A stretch of DNA of 64,000 nt from Glycine soja (Eukaryota; Streptophyta; Magnoliopsida; Fabales; Fabaceae): contig NC_041018.1 of assembly GCF_004193775.1 (NCBI RefSeq), forward strand, positions 36,496,608 to 36,560,607, read 5' to 3'. The translations under genes and the position numbers were made by a program. Under the pieces are notes generated by a model, which worked only from the letters and a program-made list of their open reading frames with translations, was not told the DNA's origin and made no database searches. Within the stretch, counting starts at the first letter, position 1; the number at the start of each line of letters is the position of its first letter. This document shows positions 1 to 13,200 of the stretch, one piece after another.

Positions 1-278
1 GAAGTTCAAGTTTTGATAGGGAATATTCAGGAGAAAAAAAAGGTAGTCACAAGTCACATCTGCTAATAAACATCACTCATCATTAACTCTGGCTTCATTT
101 TGTATAAGTACAAATGAGCTGGCATTAAAAGGATTATGACACAATATGATTTAGTCATGATATACCCCACCTAATGCTAAAAGGCTTGATAGTTCTTTTC
201 ATCATTGGTGTCGTTGTTGTTGTATGACTTAAGCATGATACGAGTTGTGGGAAAAGAAATCTTTAACCAAGTAAATAC

Positions 279-3200
279 CTCACAAAGGGTAAAGCAGGAT
301 CAGCACAACGAGTCCCTGGTGGCAGCCTCTCAGCTGAATTTGAAAGTGCATTAGCAAGGCCATTTTGCCCAGCAGGTGTTATTAGAGGATAGTAGGACCT
401 AAGAAGTCGTGCTGCTGCACTCCATGCAGTAAGAGGATCACCAGCACGGACAGCAGAGAGCAGAATTTCTCTTAACACAACCATCTGGAGGGTACTCCAT
501 TGAGACTCAAATAGTGAGACTGCTGATTGGTGATATGTTTTCCCACTATCAGCATTATTTGATACAATTCCCTTCTGCAAAGAAGCAACAGTTTAAATTA
601 TAATCTTATAAATGTAAGAGTTTGTTAATAATAAAAGTTCTTTAAACTATCAAATTTGTTTGAGTCTCTGATTTCAGTCAATGCTTTTCATACTAGACTT
701 ATAACTGCTGATAATTTGTGCCATCCACTAAAAAATTTAAATACAAGATGCCAATAGGGCACAGTCAATGTTCACAAGATATAGAGTGAGTCGCATCTGC
801 AACAGAATGACATGACTTATAAAATATATATTCGCACCTACGCAAGCTAGCATTTTTCCTTCTGTCAGTCCATAAACTTAATGTGAAATCTTCCATAGTT
901 TCTGTTAGAATGTGTTAGGACCCAATTGCAAGGCATGGGACTAGAGTCCCACTCCTCACATTTGAAGCATGGGATTCCAGTGAGATTTATAGGGTCTCGC
1001 GCTCTCCAACTACATCGGCTAACATTTGTAGTATGTTTATTCAAAGGTTCTAATATCAATTGGCATCACAGCTTTCCACCATGTCTTTCAGCCACAAACG
1101 AGCTGTGCAAGTGATGATGCCATTGCAGTGTTCGACTGAGACTAGTAAAAGGGCTAGTGCATAGACATCTTGTGTGGGCATCAGGACTATGCAGCATGAT
1201 CGGACTTTATGATCCAATTTCAAGGTGTGGGTCCTGTGGGACTTAAGTTTCACATTGGACATATGTGATCCTAGTGTGGGATTTTTAGAAGGCTTTAAGA
1301 GTTTGGGTTCTCCAGCCCCAACAACTTGCTTTTGTGGTGTGGTTCTCCCAAGGTCCTCATCAGAATGTTAGGAGTTAGATAAGGGAAGGGAAAAATAGTT
1401 AGGGACAATTAGAGTAGATAGTGAGGTAGTTTAGAGGGGATCAATTAAAAAATTAAAGGAAAGCAGGCATTTGGAGAATTAGCAAGTTTGTAAGAAATGT
1501 AAACCTGTCGGAGGAGAATTTTTATCCTTTTATTCAATCAATAAAATCACTCTTTGGATTCCTAACTGTGAATGATGCTCCGTAGAGAAAATGAAGTTGC
1601 ATGGAAGCACACATATTGAAATTAAAAAAGTTAAAGCCATATAATTGACTAACTAGCTACATCAGATAAATCCTCATAATATAATTTCAAAGAAATGTTA
1701 GAGATGAGTCTCCATTGAAATGTTAGACATTTACTCTCCTAACAATAAATGCAACAACACACAGCACTATATTTGCTTTGACTATAAATGACTGATTAAA
1801 ACATTGGTCTCAAGGAGACAATGAAACTTAAATATTGTATTATATTTAGTTTCATTAAAAGAAAAAGATGACAAGATTCATGGATGCACAAAAATGTTTT
1901 TCTATTCTTATCCTGACTTGTAATTTTTCATTCCTCACCACTAGAGAAAAAACCTAAGAATAATAATGCCACCATCATTTTTGTAGTACATGCTACATTT
2001 TGAGTATTAAGATAATCACTGACTCCAAGAGTTGACCAGAAAATATTTATGAGCAGTAACAACTAGACTAGAGGTACGATTAGTAAAACCAACTAGAGAA
2101 AGGAGTCAGCATTTTAAGCAAAGAAAACCAAAATAAGATATAAGCAGCTTCGGCACGAGGAATTCTGTCTCGAATTTTTAGTTTTTACCATCATAATGAC
2201 CAATAATTTCTAGTTTCAATGCAAATATGCCAAATCAATCAAAAAAATTTCCCCAATGTTTAATGTAAATTGATTATATATACTAACAAAGCAAAAGCAT
2301 AGCGTAGGCATATCAATTGTCAAACAAAATTAGGTGTTCTGATTGGTTAGGCTTGTGAACTCACACTGTGCAAAGAATGATCAGAGATTGATGATCTACT
2401 TTGAACATGATAAGCTTTTGTGGTCATTGCCAAAACTTGCATAGCACTAATTGCAGCCAGTCTATTTTCTTGCTGCAGATATAACTGTGCAACCTGCCTT
2501 GAGAAGAATGCAGCTTTTCTTTGGTATCCAAGACTTCCATACAGACGAGCTATTTCAATATATAATATGAGCTTATCACTTGCATCGATTAAAGATTTAG
2601 CACCATCTGCAGCAGTGGTCAACAACTCCACCACCTCCTTGGCCAGCTCTCTCCTGTTTGAGAGAATTTATATAAATTGTTTTAAAATGATAGAAAAAAA
2701 CATATTTCTTAATGTAGTACTGCACCTCAGATTTCTATAAAATTTGCAAACACAATGGTATAGATATTCAAATAAATAATGTCAACTTTTTTTATTAATA
2801 AGGAGCATTTCTTTTGCAGATTTAATTTATGAAGCATAAACTGAAATGTTGGTGTAACTTCTGGAAGCCAAACAAGTGAAATGCAAAATTCATGACAGCA
2901 TGGACAGAGATCATAATCATTATTTGAGAATACCAAAAGTAGCTGCTCTTCATATTCACAATGCATCAATATGTTACATTTATCACATAGTTAAAGCTCG
3001 GCAAAGAATGTACCTGCAAAGAAACCTTGCTAATTTCAAAGTAGCTTCAAGTTCAAAAGTTAGGGGAGAAACTCTGCACAAAAAGATTAAAAGAAAAACA
3101 CTTAGGATTGATTGACAACTAGTAATTGGAATAATCGGCAAGAGGTATATACAGCCAAGTAATAGAATTAGAGAAAGCAAATTATGGAATGGGCATGGAG

Positions 3201-5832
3201 GGATCTGTTAATGAAATCTCAAAGCAGAGCTTTTTACCGCTGAGCATTATCTTGTGACTTCTTGTAATTCAAGATGACACTATTATAACGATATCTAACT
3301 TCGTCTTCCAGGACTGAATCTTTCTGGCCCATACGGTCAATCTGGTTCGATAAAATAAATGAGTAAATAAATAAATATATAGAAATATGAATGTAGACAA
3401 GAGTCACACTGTCTACTTATCAGGATAAGTCGTGGTCATCATATATCTACACTCCTATTCTTTCCCTTGCACTGCCACTACCTCATATTATATAAAAACT
3501 ATTAAAATATATATATTTTTAATAGTTAAGAAGGCCATAGGTATCATGCATGCCATGCAGTAGTAGCTTCTGAAACAAAAGTAACACCTAATTTTCCCTT
3601 ATATTCATGAGAACTGCAACTGTTTAAATAATGAATCAATAACTATATTATATCTGACATACAACATTTCCAAGTTCAACTAATTTTGACCTTAACCTCA
3701 GACCCCTACAATATAACTAGAATCCAGAAATAACAAAATGTGGAAAAGATTCATATGATTGTCTTCTGCACATGTAATCTTTCTATCTCAAGGACTAAGA
3801 TAAATATCTTATTTAATTGAAGTACTAAATGGAGAAAGAGATTTTAGTCATTAGATCCTTTTCTCTGACACAATAACCTACTAGCCTACTACTAGTAGAT
3901 AATTTATAATTTCTGAATAGTTCAAAATCAATACTTCTGTTCTTCAAACATTGCATGCAAGTAGATAAGTAATAAAGCACTAGTAACAAGCAGTTAACTC
4001 GAGTAGGTAGATAAATAATGAACCATTGCCATAGCACATGGTCTTTAATCAGTTTTCAAATTGCAAAACTATTAAATTAATCACAGAAAGATATGCTTCA
4101 ATTTTCAAACAACAATCATTAAATGTACAATCAAGAAAACCCAAACAAAGGAAGTACAGGATAGCATGTACCTTCTTAGTACTACACTCAGTCCCAGAAA
4201 AGATACAAAAAATGGTCCAGCATTAAATAAACCATACAGGCCACACGATTAAATATTAAATAAAAAATAACGAAAGGGAAAGAAGAGAAAATACCAGCAA
4301 GGCACAAACACTACCCTCCAATGCTCCAGCATACCAGAAGTAATCACCAGTTAACCTCGAAAGTTCCAATGCAGTAGAATAATGAGCATTGGCATCAACG
4401 GGGGACCCAGCCAGCAAACAGTAATCACCAATGGTCTTCTGGGCACGCCCAAGCCTTCTCTTTTTGGCCTTGATAACCTGCATTCCAACCAACACAGTCA
4501 AACATGAAGCTAACCAAACTCAACCACAGCAAAAACAACGAATCAAAAACCAAGAGCAGATAATTTTCACATAAAACCACTAAAAATGCAGAAAATTAAA
4601 ATAAAATTAGGACACCTAAACATGAACACCTCCTCTGAGCTGAGACTAGCTTGAGAATCTAAAGGCGTCTTGAGAATGGTTCCAGAAGATTCTGCTTGAA
4701 GTACCCATTTCTCAAACTCCATAAGCAGCGACGCAGCGATCTCTTGCATCATAGTATTCAAGTGGAACTCCAAAGTCGGACGATCCGCAGGAGGAAACAA
4801 CCTCAAATTCCCACCTTTCTTACTTCCATCCTCAAGCTACAAAACCAAAAAAGAAAAAAAGAAACTATAAGACCATTTCATTTCAATCCATTTTTCTTCA
4901 TTAAATTGCCAGAAAATAAGAAATTGAAGAAAAAAAACTTCAACAAGACTTTTATTTTTCCATTTCTTCACTAAATTGCCAAAAACAGAGAAATTAAAGT
5001 GAAAAACCTACAGTCTACTGACCTTTTTGTCGATCAACGTCATCACTAAGTTGCCAAAAACACAGTAATTAAAAAAACTAGTAATTAAAAGGCCGTTTCT
5101 TTCCAATTCATTTATTCAATAAATTGCAGAGAAAAAACCAACAGAACTTTTTTTCGATCCATTTCTTCACTAAATTGCCAAAAGTAGACGAAATTAGAGA
5201 GGAAAAACCTACAGAAATTCTTCCTTCGATCCATTTCTTCACTAAATTGTCAAAACAGAGGAAATTAAATTAAAAAAAAATTCACACTTTACACCGAATT
5301 GCCAAAAGAGAGGAAATCAAACGTAAAAAACTATTATATTATTTCACATTTCATCTATTTCTTTGTCGAATTCTCATAAACAGGGGAAATTGAATTAAAA
5401 AAAAAAAGAGAGAAGGAGAACCTGCGTATCGTTTGGGCAGAAGGCGAAACAGCGATCGACGAGGGAGGAAGGGAAGGACTTGCAGGCACTGGCGAAGACG
5501 TCGACGACGGCTTCGAGATCGGGGGAGGAGGGGCAGTGGACGACGCCGACGATGGCGAGGGTTTTGCGGTGCGACTGGAAGTCCTCCCATGGACTCGGCG
5601 GCGCGCCACCGAGGACGAACTTGAAGCGGAGGGAGCCGGAGTCCCAGGGCTGGACGGCGAAGGGGGACTTCTGGTGCTCGGTGTAGAAGGAGCTGATCGC
5701 GGAGAGCGGGATCGTGTGCAGCGGGAGCAGCATAGAGTAGTAGTCCCGCAGCACGTTCGCCGGCACCGCTCCGATTGGAACCACCGCCACCTGGATCATC
5801 GCCGATCCCTCGATGCTCACTTCCGGCTCCAT
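279..5832 (-). CDS. TRS120: TRAPPII complex subunit TRS120 (TRAPPC9-like), N-terminal part, gene runs off left edge
   Basis: Encodes the N-terminal part of the TRAPPII-specific tethering subunit TRS120 (TRAPPC9 in animals, VAN4 in Arabidopsis), which acts at the trans-Golgi network in Rab-A activation, secretion and cell-plate formation (family knowledge). Seven minus-strand exons join in frame: 5832-5422, 4836-4630, 4477-4295, 3341-3238, 3073-3014, 2653-2365 and 574-279, giving 1550 nt or 516 codons plus two bases. All introns are GT-AG. Exon 1 carries the diagnostic family stretch ISSFYTEHQKSPF and, further on, PWDSGSLRFKFVLGG. Later exons are helical and rich in Leu/Ala, as expected for the TPR-like middle (for example YCLLAGSPVDANAHYSTALE). 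The start at 5832 (MEPEVSIE) is preferred because it fits the family; an in-frame ATG lies three codons upstream at 5841. TRS120 is usually about 1190 aa, so over half lies left of base 1. Bases 1-278 are intron. Confidence 0.93.
575..2364. repeat. Large TRS120 intron with LTR/TRIM-like repeat debris
   Basis: This 1.8 kb intron holds repeat-like sequence. At about 905-1330 it contains motifs typical of small LTR elements (repeated 'tgttagga...ccaatt' and 'cccac...cattgga' words). At about 1365-1570 there is an LTR-like stretch starting TGTTAGGAGTTAG and ending near an ATCAATAAAATC polyadenylation-like site. No target-site duplication or clear second terminus was found, so this could be a decayed solo LTR or unrelated. 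The short ORFs at 865-1262 on both strands fall inside it and look like shadows. Confidence 0.4.
4880..5400. repeat. Degenerate ~70-bp minisatellite in TRS120 intron 1
   Basis: About eight imperfect direct copies of a unit around the word 'ttcactaaattgccaaaa' occur near 4901, 4971, 5048, 5120, 5171, 5242, 5297 and 5370. Spacing is 51-77 bases, mostly 70-77. Adjoining words such as 'gaggaaatta', 'aaaacctacag' and 'ttcgatccatttc' recur in the same order. It fills almost the whole of intron 1 (4837-5421). Confidence 0.75.
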
Positions 5833-7208
5833 CGCGGTCACGGTGGTGGTTCGTTAGTTACTTCCTGTTTCAGAAACCAATCTCACTCGCTCGCTCTACT
5901 CGTTCGTTGCTGTTTTTACCTTAATCACTGAGATCTTGAAAAATGCGAAAATGACCGAAATGTCCCTAACTTGAACGTTAAATGACCGTTTTGCCCTCAC
6001 CTTGTTCTTTTTGGAGATTCTCGTTTCAGCGCCGTGGTTGTACCGGTCGCTGCATCTACGACGGCGAGCAAGGAGAAGAATGCACCCAAAGAGCGTCGTC
6101 GAGGGGTTGAGGAATTAAAGAGTGCAGAAGACAGTGATAGGTCATAGGTGTGGCTTTTTTTACCAAAATGATGCAATTTTTTAATTAATTACAAAAATGA
6201 TTAGATTTTAAGAAAATTACTGAATTGGGTTAGTGATCTCTTGAAAGATGATTTCATAATGAGAGATTTATTTGTTTATTATTACTTAAACAAAGTAATT
6301 TGTAGCTGTTTACAAGCAATTTGTGATTGTTCTTACTGTTCTGATTTAAGAAGAAAAAAATCTGACTAAACTGAAATTATAAAAAGAAAATAATGTTTTG
6401 AAGCATAAATCTTTTATTTATATATGAAATCATTTTTCAAATTTATTTTTACATGAAATCATTTTTCATGAGAAGATTTATTTATTTTTTGTAATTTTTC
6501 AATCTATCCATTTTGATAATTAATTTAAAAATTACACTATTTTAGTATAAAAAAAAGCGTCCCTATAGGCTTTTACATGTGTTATGTTATTACTCATGTT
6601 TAGGGTTATAGAACTGCTTTTAATTCCCTTTAAAAAAACAGTTTTATTATAGATACTTTATCATAATCCTATCCTATTTGAATAATTTTTTTTTTCTGGT
6701 TGAGTGATCTAAAAGAAAAAAAAAACTGTTTTTAGTTTTTACACTAAAAAAAATCCCTTTCTTCTATTGAGTCCATGTCCAAGAATCACGTTGGAATTGC
6801 GGATCGGAGCTCCGGTGGATTTTGTGGCCGTTGAAGCCAGCAAGGGTGGTGCCGACACGGTGGTTGCCGTTGTGCTTCCAATTTTTTCCGGCAAGGGCAC
6901 TTGTTAGTTCCTTCCTCAGATTAAAAGGTCACCGGTTCAGGACTCGCCCTCAACTCGGACACCAACTCAACCACCTTGTGTACGTGCTCATTTTTTATTT
7001 TTCCTCTCTTTCTCAGTATAGAACTTCAAGTTCAATATTGCTCATGTGTGTGTTAGAAGTAAAGAAAATCAGAATCAGAAACCAAAATTTGATTGAGAAA
7101 TCAACGGCTGAGCAGTATAAAATTGTTTTCAAAAACAGTTTTTGAAACCAAAGCTGGAAAGTAAAAAATCAATCAGGCCCTCAATGTTCGCTTTTTGTTT
7201 TCAGCCTA
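5833..7208. promoter_or_regulatory. Divergent intergenic region between TRS120 and ALF4
   Basis: The two genes are head to head, with 1376 bases between their start codons, so both promoters must lie here. The first 60 bases next to TRS120 are a CT-rich leader. A CTTTTTGTTTTCAG tract just before the ALF4 ATG looks like a 3' splice site, suggesting an intron in the ALF4 5' UTR; the GC-rich patch at about 6780-6975 could be the upstream non-coding exon (inference). The middle (6140-6780) is AT-rich with no further recognisable content. Confidence 0.5.
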
Positions 7209-10200
7209 ATGTCTGTGGAGAGCGAAACTGGGTCGTTTCGGGACTCTGAAACTCGGAACAATCTTCGAAGAATTCTTGAGTCATGCTCTAAAGTAAGATC
7301 AATCACTTCTTTTTTTTGTTACTGTTACTTCTGTTTTTATTTTCAGAGAATTTGATTTATGTGAAATTTATTTATTTATGTTTAAATAATAATGCTAGCA
7401 AGTAGCAACTTTGATTGGTGATGATTATTGGCTATGGTTTGAAATATGCTACAAGTAAAATAAAAAATGAATGCTTATGCTTGAGTTGTTATGAGTTGAA
7501 ACTTGAAAGTTGATGACTATCATGGTTTTGTTATACTTGGTAGTTGGCGGAGGCTGGAGATTTTCATGAATCTGAAAACACAGCAGTTTCAGAGCTTGTC
7601 GAGTTCCTTGATTCTTTGTTGGATGCTGCCATGTCTGACCTGGATAGTGAAAATGCAGAGAATGATGCATTTGAAGCTATCTCTGAGATCCATAGATATA
7701 TTTGTTCTCCTTCTATTGACCAGGTGGGTTAGCTTTAACTTTTCAGTCATGTTTCACATTCAGGATTTTCAAGTGTTCCATAATATATAGTTAGAAATTG
7801 GAAAAAAAAAATGGATGTAAACAGGATTCCCTGCAGTTGGCAACTTGGAACCATAGGAGGAAGATCATATGACTCATATTTAAGCTTCAGTATATTTGGC
7901 TTGAAACATGCATATGAGAACTGACTCTGAGTCATCCAATGGTTACATTGTGTTGACTGCATGGATGTGGTGGAAAAGTTAATTACACCTAATTGAGTTC
8001 CTCTGGGGGCATCTAGTTTGACTTTATACAAGAACCTTTTGTGGAACTAGAAATGGGGAGATTGATGATTTTATGCTAAAACATATTATTATTTGGATCA
8101 ATAATCTTTCAAGCTCTAAGTTTAGTGTATACAAGAGATATTGACAGAGAAACTAAGTGATGTGTTGATTGTTTGGTGATGTGACAGGAAGTTGTTGATG
8201 CCCTTTCCTTTGAACTGCCAAAGGCTGTTTCAAAGTTTGTGGGGATTTCAAGTAGATTTTTGGACTTGGCAATTAGCATCATTGATCAGTTTATTGTGAA
8301 ATGTGGTCCAAGGGATATGCTCTCAATTCTCTGTAATGTGAGTTTGTCTTTATTTCGAGTAAATGTATATTAGTACTTCAAAGATACGCACTATATCACC
8401 TTAATCCTCCATTAACCAGAGAGATATAAACTTGGATGGGCACTGCCCCAAAACTGACGTGATAGACGCTGCCTACCAGAATTTGCCACATCATAGAAAA
8501 TATTATAAAAAATTAAATTAAAAAAGAAACATGATATTTCTTCTCTCACATTTAGTACTGCATTTAAGAGTTTTTTCTTTTATCTGAATTGCAGCTTTGA
8601 TTAGTTTATTTCTTGTCCAGAGATCATTGAGAATTCTTGTTTTTGATATCCTGGTAGGTTATCAACCTTGAGATTGTTTTACAAATTTTGGAAAACTGGT
8701 TTAAAAAACTAATTATGGAAATATTCAATTGATTTAGATGCAGTATATATCTGGAGTTATTTTGGGAAGTAAAACCATTCTCAGTATTTCAATATAAATA
8801 ATTTATTACTTCCATAGGTAGCTGCGTGGTCATAAAAACTGTCATTTCATGTTATGCTATAATTTTCAAATTATCCAAGTTTTTAACTCAGCATATACAA
8901 ACTATAGCCACATAATTTATGTTAGGAAGTCCCACATTGCCTGCCTCATTCTCGAGATACAGCTTATATATTTATTGAACTTCACTTAGTGTCAATTGGT
9001 TTTAAGCTGAAATCTAACATGGTATCCGAGCCTATAATTCATCTTGGTTCTCGCCTATTCTAGTAGACTCGCCTGTTCTAGCATCTGTGGAGGGGGGGGG
9101 GGGGGGGGGGGTGTTAGGAAGTCCCACATTGCTTACCTCAACTCTCAGGGTGCAGTTTATATATCTGTTGGGCAACTTCACTTAGTACCAATTGGTTTTA
9201 AGCTGAAATCTAATAATTTAAACTTGTCCTTTGCTCTCAAAATTGCATAACCAATGGAAGAATGGAAAGAGGGGTGGCGAAGATCCGGAAAGCCCTAAGG
9301 TTCCTAAATAACTTATATGAATATATTAGAAAACTTAAATCATTTACTCATCTCCTGCCTTTATAGGCCAAGGGATTAGAGTCCAACAATGTCTGGCCTT
9401 TCACCAAGTCCATATCAAAACCTCTTAAAGTCTGCCAGTCCTCCTTTAATTCCATAAGATAAATTCGATAATCAAGATGTCTGACAGGTTTTAGACCTGA
9501 TAAAATTACTTGTGTGAGTGTGATTGATCAGCTCATGTATGGGGTTAGCAATCTTTTGTCAAGGGAAGCAAACCCATGCTGAAGCAATTAAAGTAGGAGC
9601 TTAAGTTTCTCTGTTTCTGTAGTTAGTTCATTGGTTAGTATGTACTCTAGATGTAGACTTTTATCAAAGCTTTTCTGGAATGTAAAGAGCAAGATGTTGA
9701 GTTGTGGAACTCAACGATTGCTTCTGCTTATGGATTTCATGGTCAAGGACAAGAAGCAATCAAGCTTTTCAATGAGATGGAACAAGAAAATCTGCCGGAA
9801 AGTGAAGTAATATTCTTAAGGTATTTAGCTGGGCATATATGTATTTCTATGGTTTTGTGCAAGGTTGATTGCTATCTGTCTATCTACGTGTTATCAGCTA
9901 ATACTATAGTGTATATCGTTGTTTATGGTTCAGATGGCTAACCAAAGAGGAAATGGGTTTTGATGACATGTCTTGTGGAGGGACATTTGCTGTATGTGAA
10001 TTTTGGAAGTCTGTATAGCTGTTGATTCTGGTATTGGGTCTATTGAGTGGGAATTTAGTGTAAAAGGTGTTTTTGGGAAAGTATGCATGACAGCAACACC
10101 TTAAGGGGAATGGCATACAACTGGTTTTGGTAGTTGTTAAAGCCTGTTAGCTTCATAAGTGGGGAGTGCGGGTTGTCTTTTAGCAGATTTTTTGGATTTT

Positions 10201-13200
10201 TCTTATGCTGCCTTGGTTACCCAGTATTTATGCTTCTTTTGAGTCTAAATACAGTGTAACCTCTGGTGGGTTGTGTAAGGAGTTCTTGGAATCTTTCCTT
10301 TATTTTGTGTATGGGTTTGGGTACCCCTTGTACCCCTCATTAATCAATTTTGTCTTCTTTGCTGATTAAAAAAAAAAAAAAATATATATATATATAAGGA
10401 AAATCATGCATGTAATGTTTAGCTACAATCGGATTATGTGGTACCTTTTGTTTATGCCCCCCCTCCCCCCAGTTAGTGGATGCTTGTTGAACAAATCTCA
10501 ATATAGAATCCAATTAGTCAATAATGCAGAAGGCACAGGTTCCATAGGAACCTCCATATTTAGAGATATACCTACATATCATTCCACATTATATATCCTT
10601 GGCTTGAGATCCATTTCCTTCCACATTTATGACAGCCCATCACTTAACCTTCACACCTCCTACTCAGTTGTATTTCTCACTTCATGCTAGACCTTTGTCC
10701 TTGCATACTCTCAAATATTCACTTTTTGATGGTTCTATCCTAAAGAAAACTCAAATTTTCTCATAACATAGTTGTCATGCAAAGAACTACAAGTTAGTGA
10801 CAGTGTGACATTTAATTTATTTATTTTTGGTTAATATATTGATCATATGCTTCTGTAAATTTAATTGAACAGACATTAGGTTACTCAAGTAAGATCATCA
10901 AGGCTGCCAGTTACATTGTCCCTCCTTTATCAGGGCTCTCAAAGGGTAATTCATTTCAGTGGCCTTTTTAATCAATGGGTAGAATATAAAACTGTAATCT
11001 CTATTCAGTGAAAGAAAGATGGAAGCAATTGCCTTGTTAATTTGGGTGTAGTTTGGGTGAAGTGGCATGATATGGACAAGAAAGAATTATATTGCTTTCT
11101 TTTGGTGAAAAAATTATATTGCTGTGAACGATGTTGAAGTAATTTTTGGATTTGGGTGATGAGGGAGCATTGATGAAATCTAATTTTTTATGCAGTGAGT
11201 ACTAAATGATTCATATTTTAAGACTGAACTTTTATATCTAATCACAAATAAAGTTAAATAAAATAAATACTCTTAAGGTCCTTAGCTTCAGCTTGCTATT
11301 AAATCACCTTGTCTTGTTAGCTACTAATTGCATTTCATATTTTATTAGGCCCATTTTTTATAGCATAGAGACCAATGAAGAAGAATCTATCTTACCACTT
11401 GAGCTATTATGTTAAAATTTAAGGTTGTCTTTGTTGATGAAATGCAAAACCTAAATGCTAGTTTTGGGCTGAGCAGATGCATCTCACTTTCTGTCTGTCA
11501 ATGATTTGAAACCACATTACTTAAAGTTTTATTTCATACTTATTTTGCCTTTTTCAGTCTTACTTTCCATTCAGAGGCGTCAGTTTGAGCAAGTAAAAGT
11601 AGCCGTTCCTATAATTCTTAATATATTGAAGGCTGTGTCTTTGGAGTCAGAAGAAGCAGAACTTGAGGATGTATTTGACACAGCTGTTGAGATTGCAAAT
11701 TCTATATATGAAGTTTGCAATAAGTTGGTCCGTCAATTTTAAAACAATTATCTTTTTCTTTGTTAGAAAAGCTTAAATTACAGATTTGTTTTCAATTATT
11801 TTGCTGATGTTTTTTTTCCCTCTTTTACAATAGGAGAGGGACACAAAGGAGAAGCTCCGAGCTCTTCTTGGTCTATATGTCATGCAATGCATGGTAGATG
11901 TCTCTGTACTGCATTAAAACTTTATCATTATTCTTGTATTTCTTTGCTAACAATTTTTAGTAAAAATGGATTACTTTGGATATAGTTTTATTTATCCATT
12001 TTAATATGATTTAACATGTTACCATGCACTGTCCAGGCTCTTGTTTCAGCTAGCATAAGCTATAAAGCTTCCAGTTGTCCTTCTTCGGTATTACAACTGT
12101 CACAAATTTCTTCATATTGTGGTTTATCATATCTCAGTCTAGTAACAACTTATGATGTAGAGATTGTGGCTGAATCTGTGTTTGGAGGAGGTAGTACTCT
12201 CAAGTTACTGAGTGTCTTCTGTTAATTTATATCAATGGTAATGTAAGCACTATTTACACTGCTTTATGTTTTTCTTTTACCCCCCCTTCAATTTTCCAGA
12301 AGATAAAGATCACTGTACCGGTTGTTTTTCTCATGTCAAACATGGTGCTGCTCTTTCAGGTTTGTCTAACTGGATAATTAAATTACTATTTATTGTAATT
12401 GAATCCTTGCCATTTCTTTTATGCATTTCCCTTTCACTGAGCCGTCAAGTTCCATTTTTTTCCAGTGGTTTGGGGGCATGTCTCAAAGGAGGTTGCTCAA
12501 ACTGCTAAAGAGGATTTGATTGCCATCAGGGATGAACTTCGTAATAACCAAACAAAAAGGTGGCAAGCAATAGGAACATTAAAGCATGTACTTTACTTTG
12601 TAAATCTACCATGGGAATTAAAGAAACATGCTATCGACTTCTTGCTTAGCATCACAGATGAAGGTGTCTCCAGAAACTACAACGAGGAACGTTCTGAATG
12701 GTCATCTTATGTGCCAAGCCTTTTCTCGGCTTTGCAGGTTGTATTCCCTGCAATTTGTGTCTTCTCTTTGTTTATCATTGCTCAATCTCTCTTTTTCAAT
12801 GAAGAAGGAAAATGTTGATATATATATATTTCTCTTATGGGTTACACATTAACCTTTCAGGCTGTAAAAATGGTTATCATGTATGCCCCAGAGCCAGAAC
12901 TTAGAAAAAAATCCTTTACTGTGCTGAAAGGAGTGAGTTTCGAATATTAGCAGCACCTCTTTTATAGTTATATATGCAAATATGTGATGAGCATTTTCTG
13001 AAATTGAGATATATGATGTTTGTTAAACAACTTAATATCTTGGTAGTATTTTTCTTAGAGATTTTTGTTGGTACTATGCTGCGTTACTCAAACTAGGTAC
13101 TTGCTGATATTCCAAATTCTCAAAGATTTGACATTATGAAAGCATTGATTACAAATACCGACTCTTCCTCGATGGTAATACCCTAAGTTACAATTTTTTT

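Noticed and set aside
2148..2165. 'ttcggcacgaggaattc', resembling a cDNA-library adaptor
   Set aside because: It is only a short match in otherwise continuous genomic intron sequence, with no vector around it; chance is the simplest explanation.
5433..5931. Plus-strand ORFs of 63-131 codons, Arg/Gly-rich
   Set aside because: They overlap TRS120 exon 1 on the opposite strand and come from its high GC content.
6822..7145. 107-codon plus ORF upstream of ALF4
   Set aside because: No family features; the position suits a 5' UTR exon or promoter DNA rather than a separate gene.
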